This document shows, piece after piece, positions 15,981-23,755 of a stretch of DNA of 51,158 bases. Source of the DNA: QQUD01 sp039029915 (lineage in GTDB: Bacteria; Chloroflexota; Anaerolineae; Promineifilales; Promineifilaceae); the NCBI GenBank assembly GCA_039029915.1, contig JBCCFD010000006.1:1-51158 (forward strand), read 5' to 3'. The notes beneath the pieces were generated by a model, which worked only from the letters and a program-made list of their open reading frames with translations, ran no database searches and had not been told where the DNA came from. Positions within the stretch are counted from its first letter, which is position 1. Every line of letters starts with the position of its first letter. Position numbers and translations under genes: made by a program.

Positions 15981-17254
15981 CTGCAAAGATTTTAGAGATT
16001 TTAGACAAAAATCGCCCTAATCCCTCCGCATGGGTACGGTTATCTGATTTCAAGAGCCGTGAAGCGGCTGATATTTCAGCGCGATATGTGCTTGAGAAGG
16101 ATAACGTATCGCTTTACTGTCTTGATCTGACCGGTGAGCGGTTTATTTTTGTTGAAAGCAATCCAGCCGTTGATTTATCAGAAGCCCCCTTTTTCTTTCA
16201 GGCCCAATTTGAACATGCTCACCGTTTGATTGCGGTACCGTTTAATGAACTACATGCTCTTGTAGATGACATTCAGGTGGATGACGAAGCGCTCATTTTG
16301 CTTTACTCAGTGGGGCGATGTGGATCAACGTTATTGAGCGATGTGTTTAATCAGCTTGACGATGTGGCCAGCTTATCGGAACCGGATGTGTTTACAGACC
16401 TGTTGAAGATGCGCATGGCGGGCAAGCAGCAGGATGCTCAAATTAAGCGACTGCTCAAAAGCAGCATTGTGGCGTTGATGAAGCCGCTCATGGCAAAACG
16501 GCCGTTAAAAACCGCCATCAAATTCCGCAGTTACGGCATCGAGCTAATTGATCTTATTTCTGCTCTCTTTCCAAACGCCAAGAATCTGTTCATGTACCGG
16601 AATGCCGAGGATTGGGCCCGTTCAACGGCAAAAGCATTCCAAAAACTTGAGTCTGCAAAGGGCTCCGTTGGGTCTGAAAGTGAACGACTATGGGCACAAC
16701 GAAGCGATAAGCTGGCCAGAATGAGCCAGACCATCTTTGGGCAGTCTGCACCAACCCCGCTACAAAAAGTGATGCACCGCTTAGACGGCAGAGCGGGTGT
16801 GCTGAGTCAACATTCGCTCATGCTTCGGGCCACTTTTTTCCCTGCTGTACGGCCGTATATGGCTGACTTACTTCAAGGCAATCTATCCCGGATTGAGTAC
16901 ATTTCGCTTGAGTGGGTGTCTGGTATGTGTCGTTTTTTGGAAAGCCAACAACAAGAAATACCTATCTTGCCCTTTCGATATGAAGAACTAATCGCTGCCC
17001 CGGATGTCGTGCTCTCACAGATTTTTGATTATTGTGGTTTGGAAAAAACGGCCGTTTCTCAAACCCTGCATACTTTTGAAAAAGATTCTCAGCGCGGCAC
17101 AAATTTAGCAAGAACGGCCGTTCAACAACACAGTAATAATCACCTCACGGAACAGCACCTGACGCAGCTTCGGCAGCTCGTGCAGAAGTTCCCCGAGCTT
17201 GGCACGACCGATGTGGTTTTGCCCGGCACGGTAGAGATAGTGGATGGAGTGTAG
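15977..17254 (+). CDS. Sulfotransferase-fold protein, coupled to the upstream sulfotransferase
   Basis: A 425-residue protein from GTG 15977, which overlaps the previous stop as GTGA. An upstream in-frame start at 15926 would overlap by 55 nt and is less likely. A P-loop LYSVGRCGSTLL (~110-121) and a downstream LFMYRNAEDWARSTAKAF resemble the 5'- and 3'-binding blocks of sulfotransferases. About 100 residues precede the P-loop, which is unusual and may form a separate alpha/beta domain. It carries three copies of the window's ACGGCCGT octamer between 16.5 and 17.05 kb and a fourth near 17.11 kb, the densest cluster seen. Kinase function for this P-loop is less likely. Confidence 0.7.
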   Translation: MTAKILEILDKNRPNPSAWVRLSDFKSREAADISARYVLEKDNVSLYCLDLTGERFIFVESNPAVDLSEAPFFFQAQFEHAHRLIAVPFNELHALVDDIQVDDEALILLYSVGRCGSTLLSDVFNQLDDVASLSEPDVFTDLLKMRMAGKQQDAQIKRLLKSSIVALMKPLMAKRPLKTAIKFRSYGIELIDLISALFPNAKNLFMYRNAEDWARSTAKAFQKLESAKGSVGSESERLWAQRSDKLARMSQTIFGQSAPTPLQKVMHRLDGRAGVLSQHSLMLRATFFPAVRPYMADLLQGNLSRIEYISLEWVSGMCRFLESQQQEIPILPFRYEELIAAPDVVLSQIFDYCGLEKTAVSQTLHTFEKDSQRGTNLARTAVQQHSNNHLTEQHLTQLRQLVQKFPELGTTDVVLPGTVEIVDGV

Positions 17255-17337
17255 AGTATAGAGTGAAGAGAATCGCTTAAAAGCAATTTAAAGCGTGAGC
17301 ATCATAAGACGCTTGCCTTACTCTTCACTCTGTACTC
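17254..17337. repeat. Fold-back repeat with 17-bp arms
   Basis: GAGTATAGAGTGAAGAG (17254-17270) pairs at 16 of 17 positions with CTCTTCACTCTGTACTC (17321-17337). The region between contains a second, weaker dyad (AAGCAATTTAAAGCG). It fills the gap between the sulfotransferase gene and the GT4 gene starting at 17375. Confidence 0.6.
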
Positions 17338-17374
17338 GTCATTCATTCCTTCCGAAAAAATAGCAGCTATCACG

Positions 17375-18736
17375 ATGAAAATCAGCCTCATCACCACCCA
17401 AAAATATGAGCGCCCTTTAGTTGGTGGGGTGGATGTGTATACCGATCGGGTCGGGCGGGCTTTGGCACGTCAGGGTCATGCGATCAATATTATTGCGGCG
17501 GATTCTGGCGTCGAAGAAGCGGATCAGCAGTTTACGGTTGAGCGAGAGGAGCTGGATGGATTTCCTATTTGGCGCTTACGTTACTCGTTTGCCCAACGTC
17601 CTAAAGAGGCGTTTGACACTGGGTATGATGCTGAAATGGAAACGGCCGTTTGTGATATTCTCAAACAGCAGCAGCCCAACCTCGTCATCATCTTTAACTT
17701 TTACACCATGACGATGGCTACCGTCAAAGCCGCTAAACGATTGAACCTGCCGGTGTTCCACATCGCCACTGACTTCTTGCCTGTTTGCCGACGCGCCACC
17801 TTCATTCGCTGGCACAATGGCTCCTGCGATGTAGGTGAATCGGTTAAGACATGTGCCGAATGCTTTGTCTCTAACAAAAGTAGCGGCCGAGCCGTCGCAA
17901 AAATCATGAACAAACTGCCAGAGAAAGCGCTGGTGCAGCTGGCGGGTAAGGGAGAATATAGCTTACCGAATCCGCTCGCCGTCATTAACCCATACTGGCG
18001 CCAAATTGCCGTCATGGAGCGTCGCAAAAAAACAATCCAGCCGCTACGGGACGGTATTGATCACACCTTTGTACCCACCGAATTTACCCAGCGTATGTTT
18101 GTGCAAAACGGGTTTTCTGCGGAGCGAGTTCATCATTTACCGTTTGGGGTAGATCCCGCCCATCCACTGACCCAAGTCGTGCACAAACCGGCTGAACACA
18201 TTCGCTTTTTATTTATCGGCCGTTTTCAGCCTTATAAAGGGTTGCACTTATTACTTGAGGCGTTTAACAATCTTGAAAACCCAAAGGAAGCGACGCTTAC
18301 CATTTATGGGGCGGCGGATGGTCACGATGGCTACTATGATGCATTATTGGCAGCGATGAACTCAAACGATCGCATTCAGTTCTTGGGCAAGATTCCTCCC
18401 TCCGAACTGGATCGCGCCTTTGCCGTGGCTGATTATTTCTTGCTGCCTTCCACGTGGCATGAAAATAGCCCCCTAATCATTTCAGATGCGCTACAGTCAA
18501 AAACGCCCGTTATCAGCAGCGACATCGGCGGTGTCACCGATATCGTCAAGCACGATGTCAACGGTTTGCTCTTCCCGATGGGCGATGCCCAAGCGCTACA
18601 GGCCACCCTCCAACGCACGATCAACAACCCAGAGCTTGGTCCCCGCCTCCAGGCTGGTAATACCCTCTCCACGATCGACAGCTACGTTGAAAAGATGATG
18701 TCATTTATTCCCCAACATTCCACTGTAGGGATATAG
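17375..18736 (+). CDS. Glycosyltransferase family 4
   Basis: A 453-residue GT-B glycosyltransferase. The N-terminus has the early glycine-rich acceptor loop RPLVGGVDVY; the donor domain has FIGRFQPYKGLHLLLEAF (~280-297) and HENSPLIISDALQSKTPVI (~361), matching the GT4 E-x7-E region. A cysteine cluster (CRRATFIRWHNGSCDVG...CAECF, ~145-175) is an insertion seen in a subset of GT4 enzymes and could bind metal or form a structural knot. No good ribosome site is visible before ATG 17375. It ends the first contiguous block of polysaccharide genes. Confidence 0.88.
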   Translation: MKISLITTQKYERPLVGGVDVYTDRVGRALARQGHAINIIAADSGVEEADQQFTVEREELDGFPIWRLRYSFAQRPKEAFDTGYDAEMETAVCDILKQQQPNLVIIFNFYTMTMATVKAAKRLNLPVFHIATDFLPVCRRATFIRWHNGSCDVGESVKTCAECFVSNKSSGRAVAKIMNKLPEKALVQLAGKGEYSLPNPLAVINPYWRQIAVMERRKKTIQPLRDGIDHTFVPTEFTQRMFVQNGFSAERVHHLPFGVDPAHPLTQVVHKPAEHIRFLFIGRFQPYKGLHLLLEAFNNLENPKEATLTIYGAADGHDGYYDALLAAMNSNDRIQFLGKIPPSELDRAFAVADYFLLPSTWHENSPLIISDALQSKTPVISSDIGGVTDIVKHDVNGLLFPMGDAQALQATLQRTINNPELGPRLQAGNTLSTIDSYVEKMMSFIPQHSTVGI

Positions 18737-18863
18737 CGTGCTATGTCTTTACGATAGCCATCATGAACCCTAAATCGAGAAGATTAAGCACTTAGAACAC
18801 TTAATCCCCCAATTTAAACCATTGCCCATCTCTCAATATCTCTGGCAGAATAATCTTAACTAA

Positions 18864-19421
18864 ATGAGTGGCTTTATGCCATCATCATCTACATTGTGGA
18901 TTTTAAAGACAGTTGTGTACCTAATGGGAGGGTTCACCACTTTGAGCAGCACAGAACAAATACCGAAACGCCCTATTTGGAAAATTATCGTCTTACTCGC
19001 CCTGACTAGTTGTGCATTTTCAACTGGATATTTATATTGGGAATTTTGTTATTCCTTAAGAATTCGAGAGCGACATTTCTTAACCGAGCAAAAAGATCCA
19101 GACGATGTCGGAGATACATTTTTATTTGTCTTAGCAGATCAACGATTGGATTTAATTGACAGTTATGTTATTGAGGAAAAAAGGGATGAAGCTAGATGGC
19201 TATCGATATTGCTTGATGAAAGTTTGACGGGTTGTAAATTTTCTTGGGATCCCGTCGGTATGAGATTTAGCAGTCCGATAGATGAAACTCATTACCTTTC
19301 TGGTGGCTTTACAAATCTTGATTGTAAAGGTAGGGGAATCATCCTAAAGGGGTTTATAACCTTAATAAAAATTGATGATAAATGGTTTGTTCAGGAATGG
19401 GAAGAAATCGAAATTAATTAA
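18864..19421 (+). CDS. Unknown membrane-anchored protein, tandem paralogue A
   Basis: A 185-residue protein not recognised as a named family. One membrane segment (WKIIVLLALTSCAFSTGYLY, ~46-65) is followed by RERHFLTEQKDPDDVGDTFL and a small alpha/beta domain ending in IKIDDKWFVQEWEEIEI, reminiscent of DUF4878/NTF2-like membrane-proximal domains. The next gene is clearly homologous. There is no Shine-Dalgarno at ATG 18864; a later start near the membrane segment is possible. The gene lies in a stretch without the ACGGCCGT octamer, unlike the polysaccharide genes on both sides. Confidence 0.6.
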   Translation: MSGFMPSSSTLWILKTVVYLMGGFTTLSSTEQIPKRPIWKIIVLLALTSCAFSTGYLYWEFCYSLRIRERHFLTEQKDPDDVGDTFLFVLADQRLDLIDSYVIEEKRDEARWLSILLDESLTGCKFSWDPVGMRFSSPIDETHYLSGGFTNLDCKGRGIILKGFITLIKIDDKWFVQEWEEIEIN

Positions 19422-19538
19422 AAGGGCTTCATGGACTCCTTGCTTTTTACACACTGTTATCTTGGGTGAAGTACCAATAGCTTGTTCAACATGCGCTACG
19501 CTTGTCAATGTAGTCGAAAGCTCGCAAGAACTAGCGTC

Positions 19539-19564
19539 GAAATTACCCTGATTTAGGTAATTTC
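19539..19564. repeat. Perfect 9-bp hairpin between tandem paralogues
   Basis: GAAATTACC (19539-19547) and GGTAATTTC (19556-19564) form a perfect stem with an 8-nt loop. There is no T-tract after it. It may end the first paralogue's mRNA or be a repeat remnant. Confidence 0.45.
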
Positions 19565-19620
19565 ATCCTTTTCTAATTGCACTTTCTAATTGAAAAGGTT
19601 GCAGTGATTTCTCTTCGCTG

Positions 19621-20181
19621 TTGGGAAATGTCGTTTATGTAATAGTGCGAGAGTCAATAAACGTGAATATTGGTGAACGTTCGAGAAAAAATGCGCTTTG
19701 GAAATCGTGCTATTTATTTATCAAAAACATTAAGAAATGGAAGCTGTTGCTCATCATTGTTCTTTTTACTGGTTGCTATTTCTTTTGGGAAGATTGGGAT
19801 TCGCGGAGAATTAAAGAGTCCCACTTCCGCACAGAACAACAATCCCCAAATGATGTTGCTTATACATTTCTGCTCTCACTTGCCGCAGATCGAACCGAAT
19901 CGACGAAGAGCTTCGTTGTAGAAGAAGTGTGGGATGAAATGATAAATCGCGCTGAACGCATTCATGTTCGGTTTGAAGAGTGTGAATATTCGCGCAAACC
20001 TTATGTCGGTATGTATAAATTTGATCGCCGACTTCCTAGTGAAAAACCAAACCTAGGCAGAATGATAAATCTAAACTGCTCTGGCACTGAAATATCAATT
20101 AAAGGAAGCATTGATCTCATTGAGATTGATGGGAACTGGTTCGTATGCGATTGGCGGTTGGTGCAATTGGAATATCGGTAA
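19621..20181 (+). CDS. Unknown membrane-anchored protein, tandem paralogue B
   Basis: A 186-residue homologue of the preceding gene product. Shared blocks include SHFRTEQQSPNDVAYTFL versus RHFLTEQKDPDDVGDTFL, FVVEEVWDE versus YVIEEKRDE, and IEIDGNWFVCDW versus IKIDDKWFVQEW. A membrane helix (WKLLLIIVLFTGCYFFW, ~41-57) precedes them. The frame opens with TTG 19621; GTG codons downstream are alternatives and no ribosome site decides. Function unknown; one helix plus an outward or cytoplasmic small domain is all that can be said. Confidence 0.6.
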   Translation: MGNVVYVIVRESINVNIGERSRKNALWKSCYLFIKNIKKWKLLLIIVLFTGCYFFWEDWDSRRIKESHFRTEQQSPNDVAYTFLLSLAADRTESTKSFVVEEVWDEMINRAERIHVRFEECEYSRKPYVGMYKFDRRLPSEKPNLGRMINLNCSGTEISIKGSIDLIEIDGNWFVCDWRLVQLEYR

Positions 20182-20190
20182 TCGTACTAA

Positions 20191-20235
20191 CCTTCAGCAA
20201 GGTCAAGGTAAGGAATGCCTTGACCTTGCTGAAGG
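20191..20235. terminator. Bidirectional 18-bp stem terminator
   Basis: CCTTCAGCAAGGTCAAGG (20191-20208) pairs perfectly with CCTTGACCTTGCTGAAGG (20218-20235) around a 9-nt loop. It lies between two convergent genes: 9 nt after the stop of the plus-strand paralogue and 3 nt from the stop of the minus-strand propeller gene. T-tracts are short on both sides, so it may act by stem strength. Confidence 0.75.
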
Positions 20236-20237
20236 AT

Positions 20238-22250
20238 TTAATCTCTAATGATTAGCGGTAAATATATCGAATAATCCTCATCTAAAACTTCTTCAAATTC
20301 GAAAATATCTTCAAAAATAATCAAGCCATTATGCCCGGCTGCAACGTAAAGATTCCCTTGGCTTTCTGAAAGCGCCACAATGCCACTGCTTTCTGAAATA
20401 AGAGTCTCTTGTGGCATGATCTCTTCAAGGTCAGAAATATCTAGAATAGATAACACACCGTTTGCCGCGTAAACAAGCTGATCATCCTTTGCAAATAGAC
20501 TGTTGACATAGTTAATATCCTCGGGAAGCTGATAGCTATTTATGCTTACGGGGTCATTGATGTCAGATACATCCACTACTGAGATGCTTGATTGATGTCC
20601 CAAGAATAGTATGTCGCCGTAGAGATACATGGTGTCTATCTGCTCAGTCGTTGTCATTGAACCGTATTCTTGTAAGGATGAATTTCCTTGCGCCTCAAAA
20701 ATTTTCAAGCGGCCGATGGGGTTTTGGTAATCTCCGTCTTCTGCAAGATAAAGATAATGCTCATCAACTATAAAGTCTTCTATGATCCAGGTGCTTTCTT
20801 GATACTGACTAAAAACTGTAGGAGAAAGTGGCGTCGTGACGTCATAGGCTTTTAGATAGTCATCATCGAGCATAAACAACGTCTCATTCTGTAGCTTTAA
20901 ATGATGTGATGAATCGTAACCGATAAAAACGTCAGCTTCTAAAGTCAGTGAGATCGGGTCTGAGAAATCATATACCCGTATACCGCTAAAATAGGAGACA
21001 AAAGCATATTCATCAGAGAATTCAAGATTATATCTTTCAAAGTATGCGGACCTGATTGCAGTGGGAGATGGTGAATTTTTATTTGTTGTGTCTAATACTG
21101 ATAAGTAAGGAACAGGACCACCAGTTACGTAAAGATAATGATCTAGCCAGTCTAATTCGCTGGGGTTAAATAGGGGGGCGCGATACGTGCTTGCCGAGGT
21201 TAAAACGTTTAATTGAAATTCAAAAATTTGCAAACCATACAGTTGCGAACCAAGGAAGAGGTAGTTGTTTTTTACTGCACTATGGGTTCCTCCACCAGAG
21301 AAGTTGCTAGTAATCTGGGTGATATTGGACATATCTGAAATATCGAAAACCCTGATGTAAAATGGGGTAGAAACATATGCAATATCATTTTCAATAGACA
21401 GCGTTGAATTTTCAATGACGTAGTCATCCGCGGCATCAAGGCGGACGGGGGCTGTTGGATCGTCTAAGTTGTAAGTAATTAAAGCGGGTGCTAACCCATC
21501 ATAAGCGACGGCAACTAGGGAATCATTATAAATTCGCAATTCGTAAGTAAATTCTGACCAGTTTGTAAGTAGGGTAGGCGTATTTATCGTTGTAATATCG
21601 AAGATATATGTCCTGAGACCCTGATCCTCTGTGCCAACGCTTGCATAAAGGTAGTTATTAAACTGAACAAGATCAAACGTCTGTGTCAGATTTAGTGTGT
21701 AGTTCGTTATCTCAACAAGTGATTCTGGGGTGCTAATATCAAAGATACGAAAGCCGCCTGAATTGATTTCAACATCATTTACCTCTACTGTTTTATGCAT
21801 TACAAATAAATGATTGCCTTCCAAATACAGGTCTGTAAGGCCTACTATCGTTTGTGAAGCAATTTGCTGGGGGGCTGTTTTTGTTGTGATATCAAAAGTT
21901 ATGAGCTCTTCGTTCGTGTTTACTGCATAAATATAATTTCCATAGCGTTTAATTGTTAAGAATGTATGATTTCCTTGAGGTGTTTGCCCAACAACAGCTG
22001 GAGCTATTGGATCAGATATATCGAAGATGATTAGTTTCCCACCTTCGGTTGAGATTACATAATCATCCACAAGTTCAATGCCAATAAGTGTTCCTCCCTC
22101 GTGGAAAACTGGTGTGCGTAATGAATCTTGATCAGCATTATACTTTGCTGTTGCTGTGTTTTGGAACAAATTGAATAAAATTGCGATTGGTATGGTCACA
22201 ATGAACAATGTGAGGAGTAGTTTTAGGGTTAATCCCTTAAGACTATGCAT
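20238..22250 (-). CDS. Secreted LVIVD-repeat beta-propeller protein
   Basis: A 670-residue secreted protein. I start it at the minus-strand ATG at 22250, preceded by AAGGAAGAG, rather than at the longer frame from 22319. A signal segment (LKLLLTLFIVTIPIAILF) leads into many copies of a blade unit containing 'xxFDIS(D/T)P' (for example IFDISDPIAP, VFDISDMSNI, VYDFSDPISL, VVDVSDINDP), the LVIVD pattern of Chloroflexi and other surface proteins. The last residues are YLPLIIRD, a C-terminal tail I associate with exported Chloroflexota proteins. It is transcribed against the polysaccharide genes. Probably a surface binding or adhesive protein; no catalytic residues are evident. Confidence 0.85.
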   Translation of the reverse strand: MHSLKGLTLKLLLTLFIVTIPIAILFNLFQNTATAKYNADQDSLRTPVFHEGGTLIGIELVDDYVISTEGGKLIIFDISDPIAPAVVGQTPQGNHTFLTIKRYGNYIYAVNTNEELITFDITTKTAPQQIASQTIVGLTDLYLEGNHLFVMHKTVEVNDVEINSGGFRIFDISTPESLVEITNYTLNLTQTFDLVQFNNYLYASVGTEDQGLRTYIFDITTINTPTLLTNWSEFTYELRIYNDSLVAVAYDGLAPALITYNLDDPTAPVRLDAADDYVIENSTLSIENDIAYVSTPFYIRVFDISDMSNITQITSNFSGGGTHSAVKNNYLFLGSQLYGLQIFEFQLNVLTSASTYRAPLFNPSELDWLDHYLYVTGGPVPYLSVLDTTNKNSPSPTAIRSAYFERYNLEFSDEYAFVSYFSGIRVYDFSDPISLTLEADVFIGYDSSHHLKLQNETLFMLDDDYLKAYDVTTPLSPTVFSQYQESTWIIEDFIVDEHYLYLAEDGDYQNPIGRLKIFEAQGNSSLQEYGSMTTTEQIDTMYLYGDILFLGHQSSISVVDVSDINDPVSINSYQLPEDINYVNSLFAKDDQLVYAANGVLSILDISDLEEIMPQETLISESSGIVALSESQGNLYVAAGHNGLIIFEDIFEFEEVLDEDYSIYLPLIIRD

Positions 22251-22504
22251 GATCTCTTCCTTTTCAGTTATTAGAAGATAAGCGCCGCTTGGCAAAGGGC
22301 ATAAATCTAGCTCTTTCACTCATTGAAACAAAAAAACATTTCAACATGAGAGATGGAAAATGTTGCCGTTGATTTTGTTTTGTGTGGGTGCTTATTTCTG
22401 TAAGCCTATCAGTTTTGGCGATCCAAAATATGGCGAGTTCTTTGATAGCAGTGTATGTAGCTAGCTTAAATGTCAGCTTACAGAGAGCAGATGAAAGAGG
22501 CTTC
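22251..22504. other. Gene-free divergent gap, left part
   Basis: Between the propeller gene start and the epimerase gene there are about 475 bases with no convincing gene. A weak GTG frame (22382-22597) encodes a hydrophobic LISVSLSVLAIQN run, which resembles small membrane proteins, but it has no ribosome site and its 3' half lies in a dispersed repeat. Divergent promoters are expected here but none is clear. Confidence 0.4.
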
Positions 22505-22628
22505 AAAGTTTTGGTAGTGCTTAAGTTTTCCGAAATTTCTAAATTGAAAACCTTCTTAGGTAAAAGCTTCGGAACCTCGAGGAAACAAAGTTTATAGTCG
22601 TCGTGTTAATCAAAGCACGAACTTCCTT
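22505..22628. repeat. Dispersed intergenic repeat, copy 1
   Basis: About 110 bases that align with 40405-40525. Shared landmarks in the same order are AAGTTTTG / GTGTTTTGCAGT, TTGAAAAC, CTTAGG / TTTAGA, GCTTCGGAA / GCTTTGGAA, GAGGAAACAAAGTT, TCAAAGC and a final ACTTCC/AATTCATT. The longest exact run is GAGGAAACAAAGTT. It does not match any coding gene I recognise. An RNA or MITE-like element are both possible. Confidence 0.55.
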
Positions 22629-22726
22629 CTATTTAAAGAATAAGCTGGTTTCTTACTAAGGGGCTTGCCAATGCCCTGTAAGTCAGGTATTAAGGTCTCC
22701 ATTTCAAACTAGGAGGCATGCAAAAA

Positions 22727-23674
22727 ATGAAAGCACTGGTTGTTGGTGGGAATGGTTTTATCGGTTCTCATCTGGTAGATCGTCTGGTTGCGGATGATTG
22801 GGAAGTCTCCATTTTGCATAAATACGAACAACGACGTTTTGGAGCGGCACCTGAAAAAGTTAAACAATTTCGCGGAGAATTGACTCAAGAATCAATAGTA
22901 GAAGAAGCATTAGACGGGGTTGATATCGTCTTTCACCTCCTGTGGACAACAACTGCCATTCATGAAGTAGCCAACCGAGACCCCATCGCAGATGTTCAAG
23001 CGAATATGATTCCATCAATTGCGCTAATGGAGGCGTGCTGTAAAGCAAACGTGAAGCGGTTTGTTTTTACTTCTTCAGGCGGCACGATTTATGGACCGGC
23101 AAAAAAGTTGCCTATTCCTGAATCACATGAGAATAATCCTTTGAATGCTTATGGCGTCTCGAAGCTAGCTATCGAAAAGTATTTGCAGATGTTTTGGCAT
23201 TTACGTGGCTTAGACTATGTGATTTTACGGCCGTCTGTGCCTTATGGGCCTCGTCAAAATCCGTTGGGGCGACAGGGAGCCCCTTCTGTGTTTACCTATC
23301 GCGTGGCGAATCAACGCCCAATTACGATTTGGGGGGACGGCTCAGTGACGCGAGATTACTTTTACATTAGCGATTTAGTGGATGCCCTTTTGCTGGCGGC
23401 AACACGGCCGTTAACCGAAACCCGCGTCTTTAACATTGGTGGCGGGCAACCGATCAGCTTAATCGATCTTATACAGGCCATTGAGAAGGTGGTTCAAAAA
23501 ACCGCCATTTTAGACTTTAAAGAAGCCCGTGATTTTGATGCCCCCAACATTGTGCTAGACACCAAGCAGGCAGAACAACTGCTAGGCTGGTCAGCTCAGG
23601 TTAGCTTAGAAAGCGGCATCGCCAACATGTGGTCGTGGATGCAAGAACACATTCCGCCACCGAAAGAAAAATAG
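22727..23674 (+). CDS. NAD-dependent sugar epimerase/dehydratase
   Basis: A 315-residue extended short-chain dehydrogenase (GalE/RmlB-like). The Rossmann motif GGNGFIG, the active-site run TSSGGTIYG (~117) and the catalytic YGVSK (~142) are present. It would interconvert or dehydrate an NDP-sugar that supplies the glycosyltransferases. I start it at the second ATG (22727), 10 nt after AGGAGG (22711-22716), because the first (22718) is only 1 nt from that site. It restarts the polysaccharide locus after the accessory insert. UDP-glucose 4-epimerase is the nearest familiar activity, but the exact sugar is not determined. Confidence 0.88.
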   Translation: MKALVVGGNGFIGSHLVDRLVADDWEVSILHKYEQRRFGAAPEKVKQFRGELTQESIVEEALDGVDIVFHLLWTTTAIHEVANRDPIADVQANMIPSIALMEACCKANVKRFVFTSSGGTIYGPAKKLPIPESHENNPLNAYGVSKLAIEKYLQMFWHLRGLDYVILRPSVPYGPRQNPLGRQGAPSVFTYRVANQRPITIWGDGSVTRDYFYISDLVDALLLAATRPLTETRVFNIGGGQPISLIDLIQAIEKVVQKTAILDFKEARDFDAPNIVLDTKQAEQLLGWSAQVSLESGIANMWSWMQEHIPPPKEK

Positions 23675-23750
23675 AAATTAGAAATTGGTAATTGACAATA
23701 AGGCGTTTTGTTATCAATCACCCAATAACCAATGACTAATAACCAATGAC
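23675..23750. repeat. ACCAATGAC/TAATAACC repeat with fold-back
   Basis: AAATTGGTAATTGACAATA on the left partly mirrors TATCAATCACCCAATAACC on the right, then AACCAATGACTAATAACC and CCAATGACTC units follow up to the next start codon at 23756. No ribosome site is left for that gene. The same units (TTGGTTATTGGT) recur on the other strand at 51.0 kb. Confidence 0.65.
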
Positions 23751-23755
23751 TCAAT

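Noticed and set aside
22382..22597. 71-residue GTG frame with a hydrophobic N-terminus (LISVSLSVLAIQN)
   Set aside because: No ribosome site or promoter, GTG start, and its 3' half lies in the dispersed repeat shared with 40.4 kb. Could be a decayed small membrane protein but not supportable as a gene.
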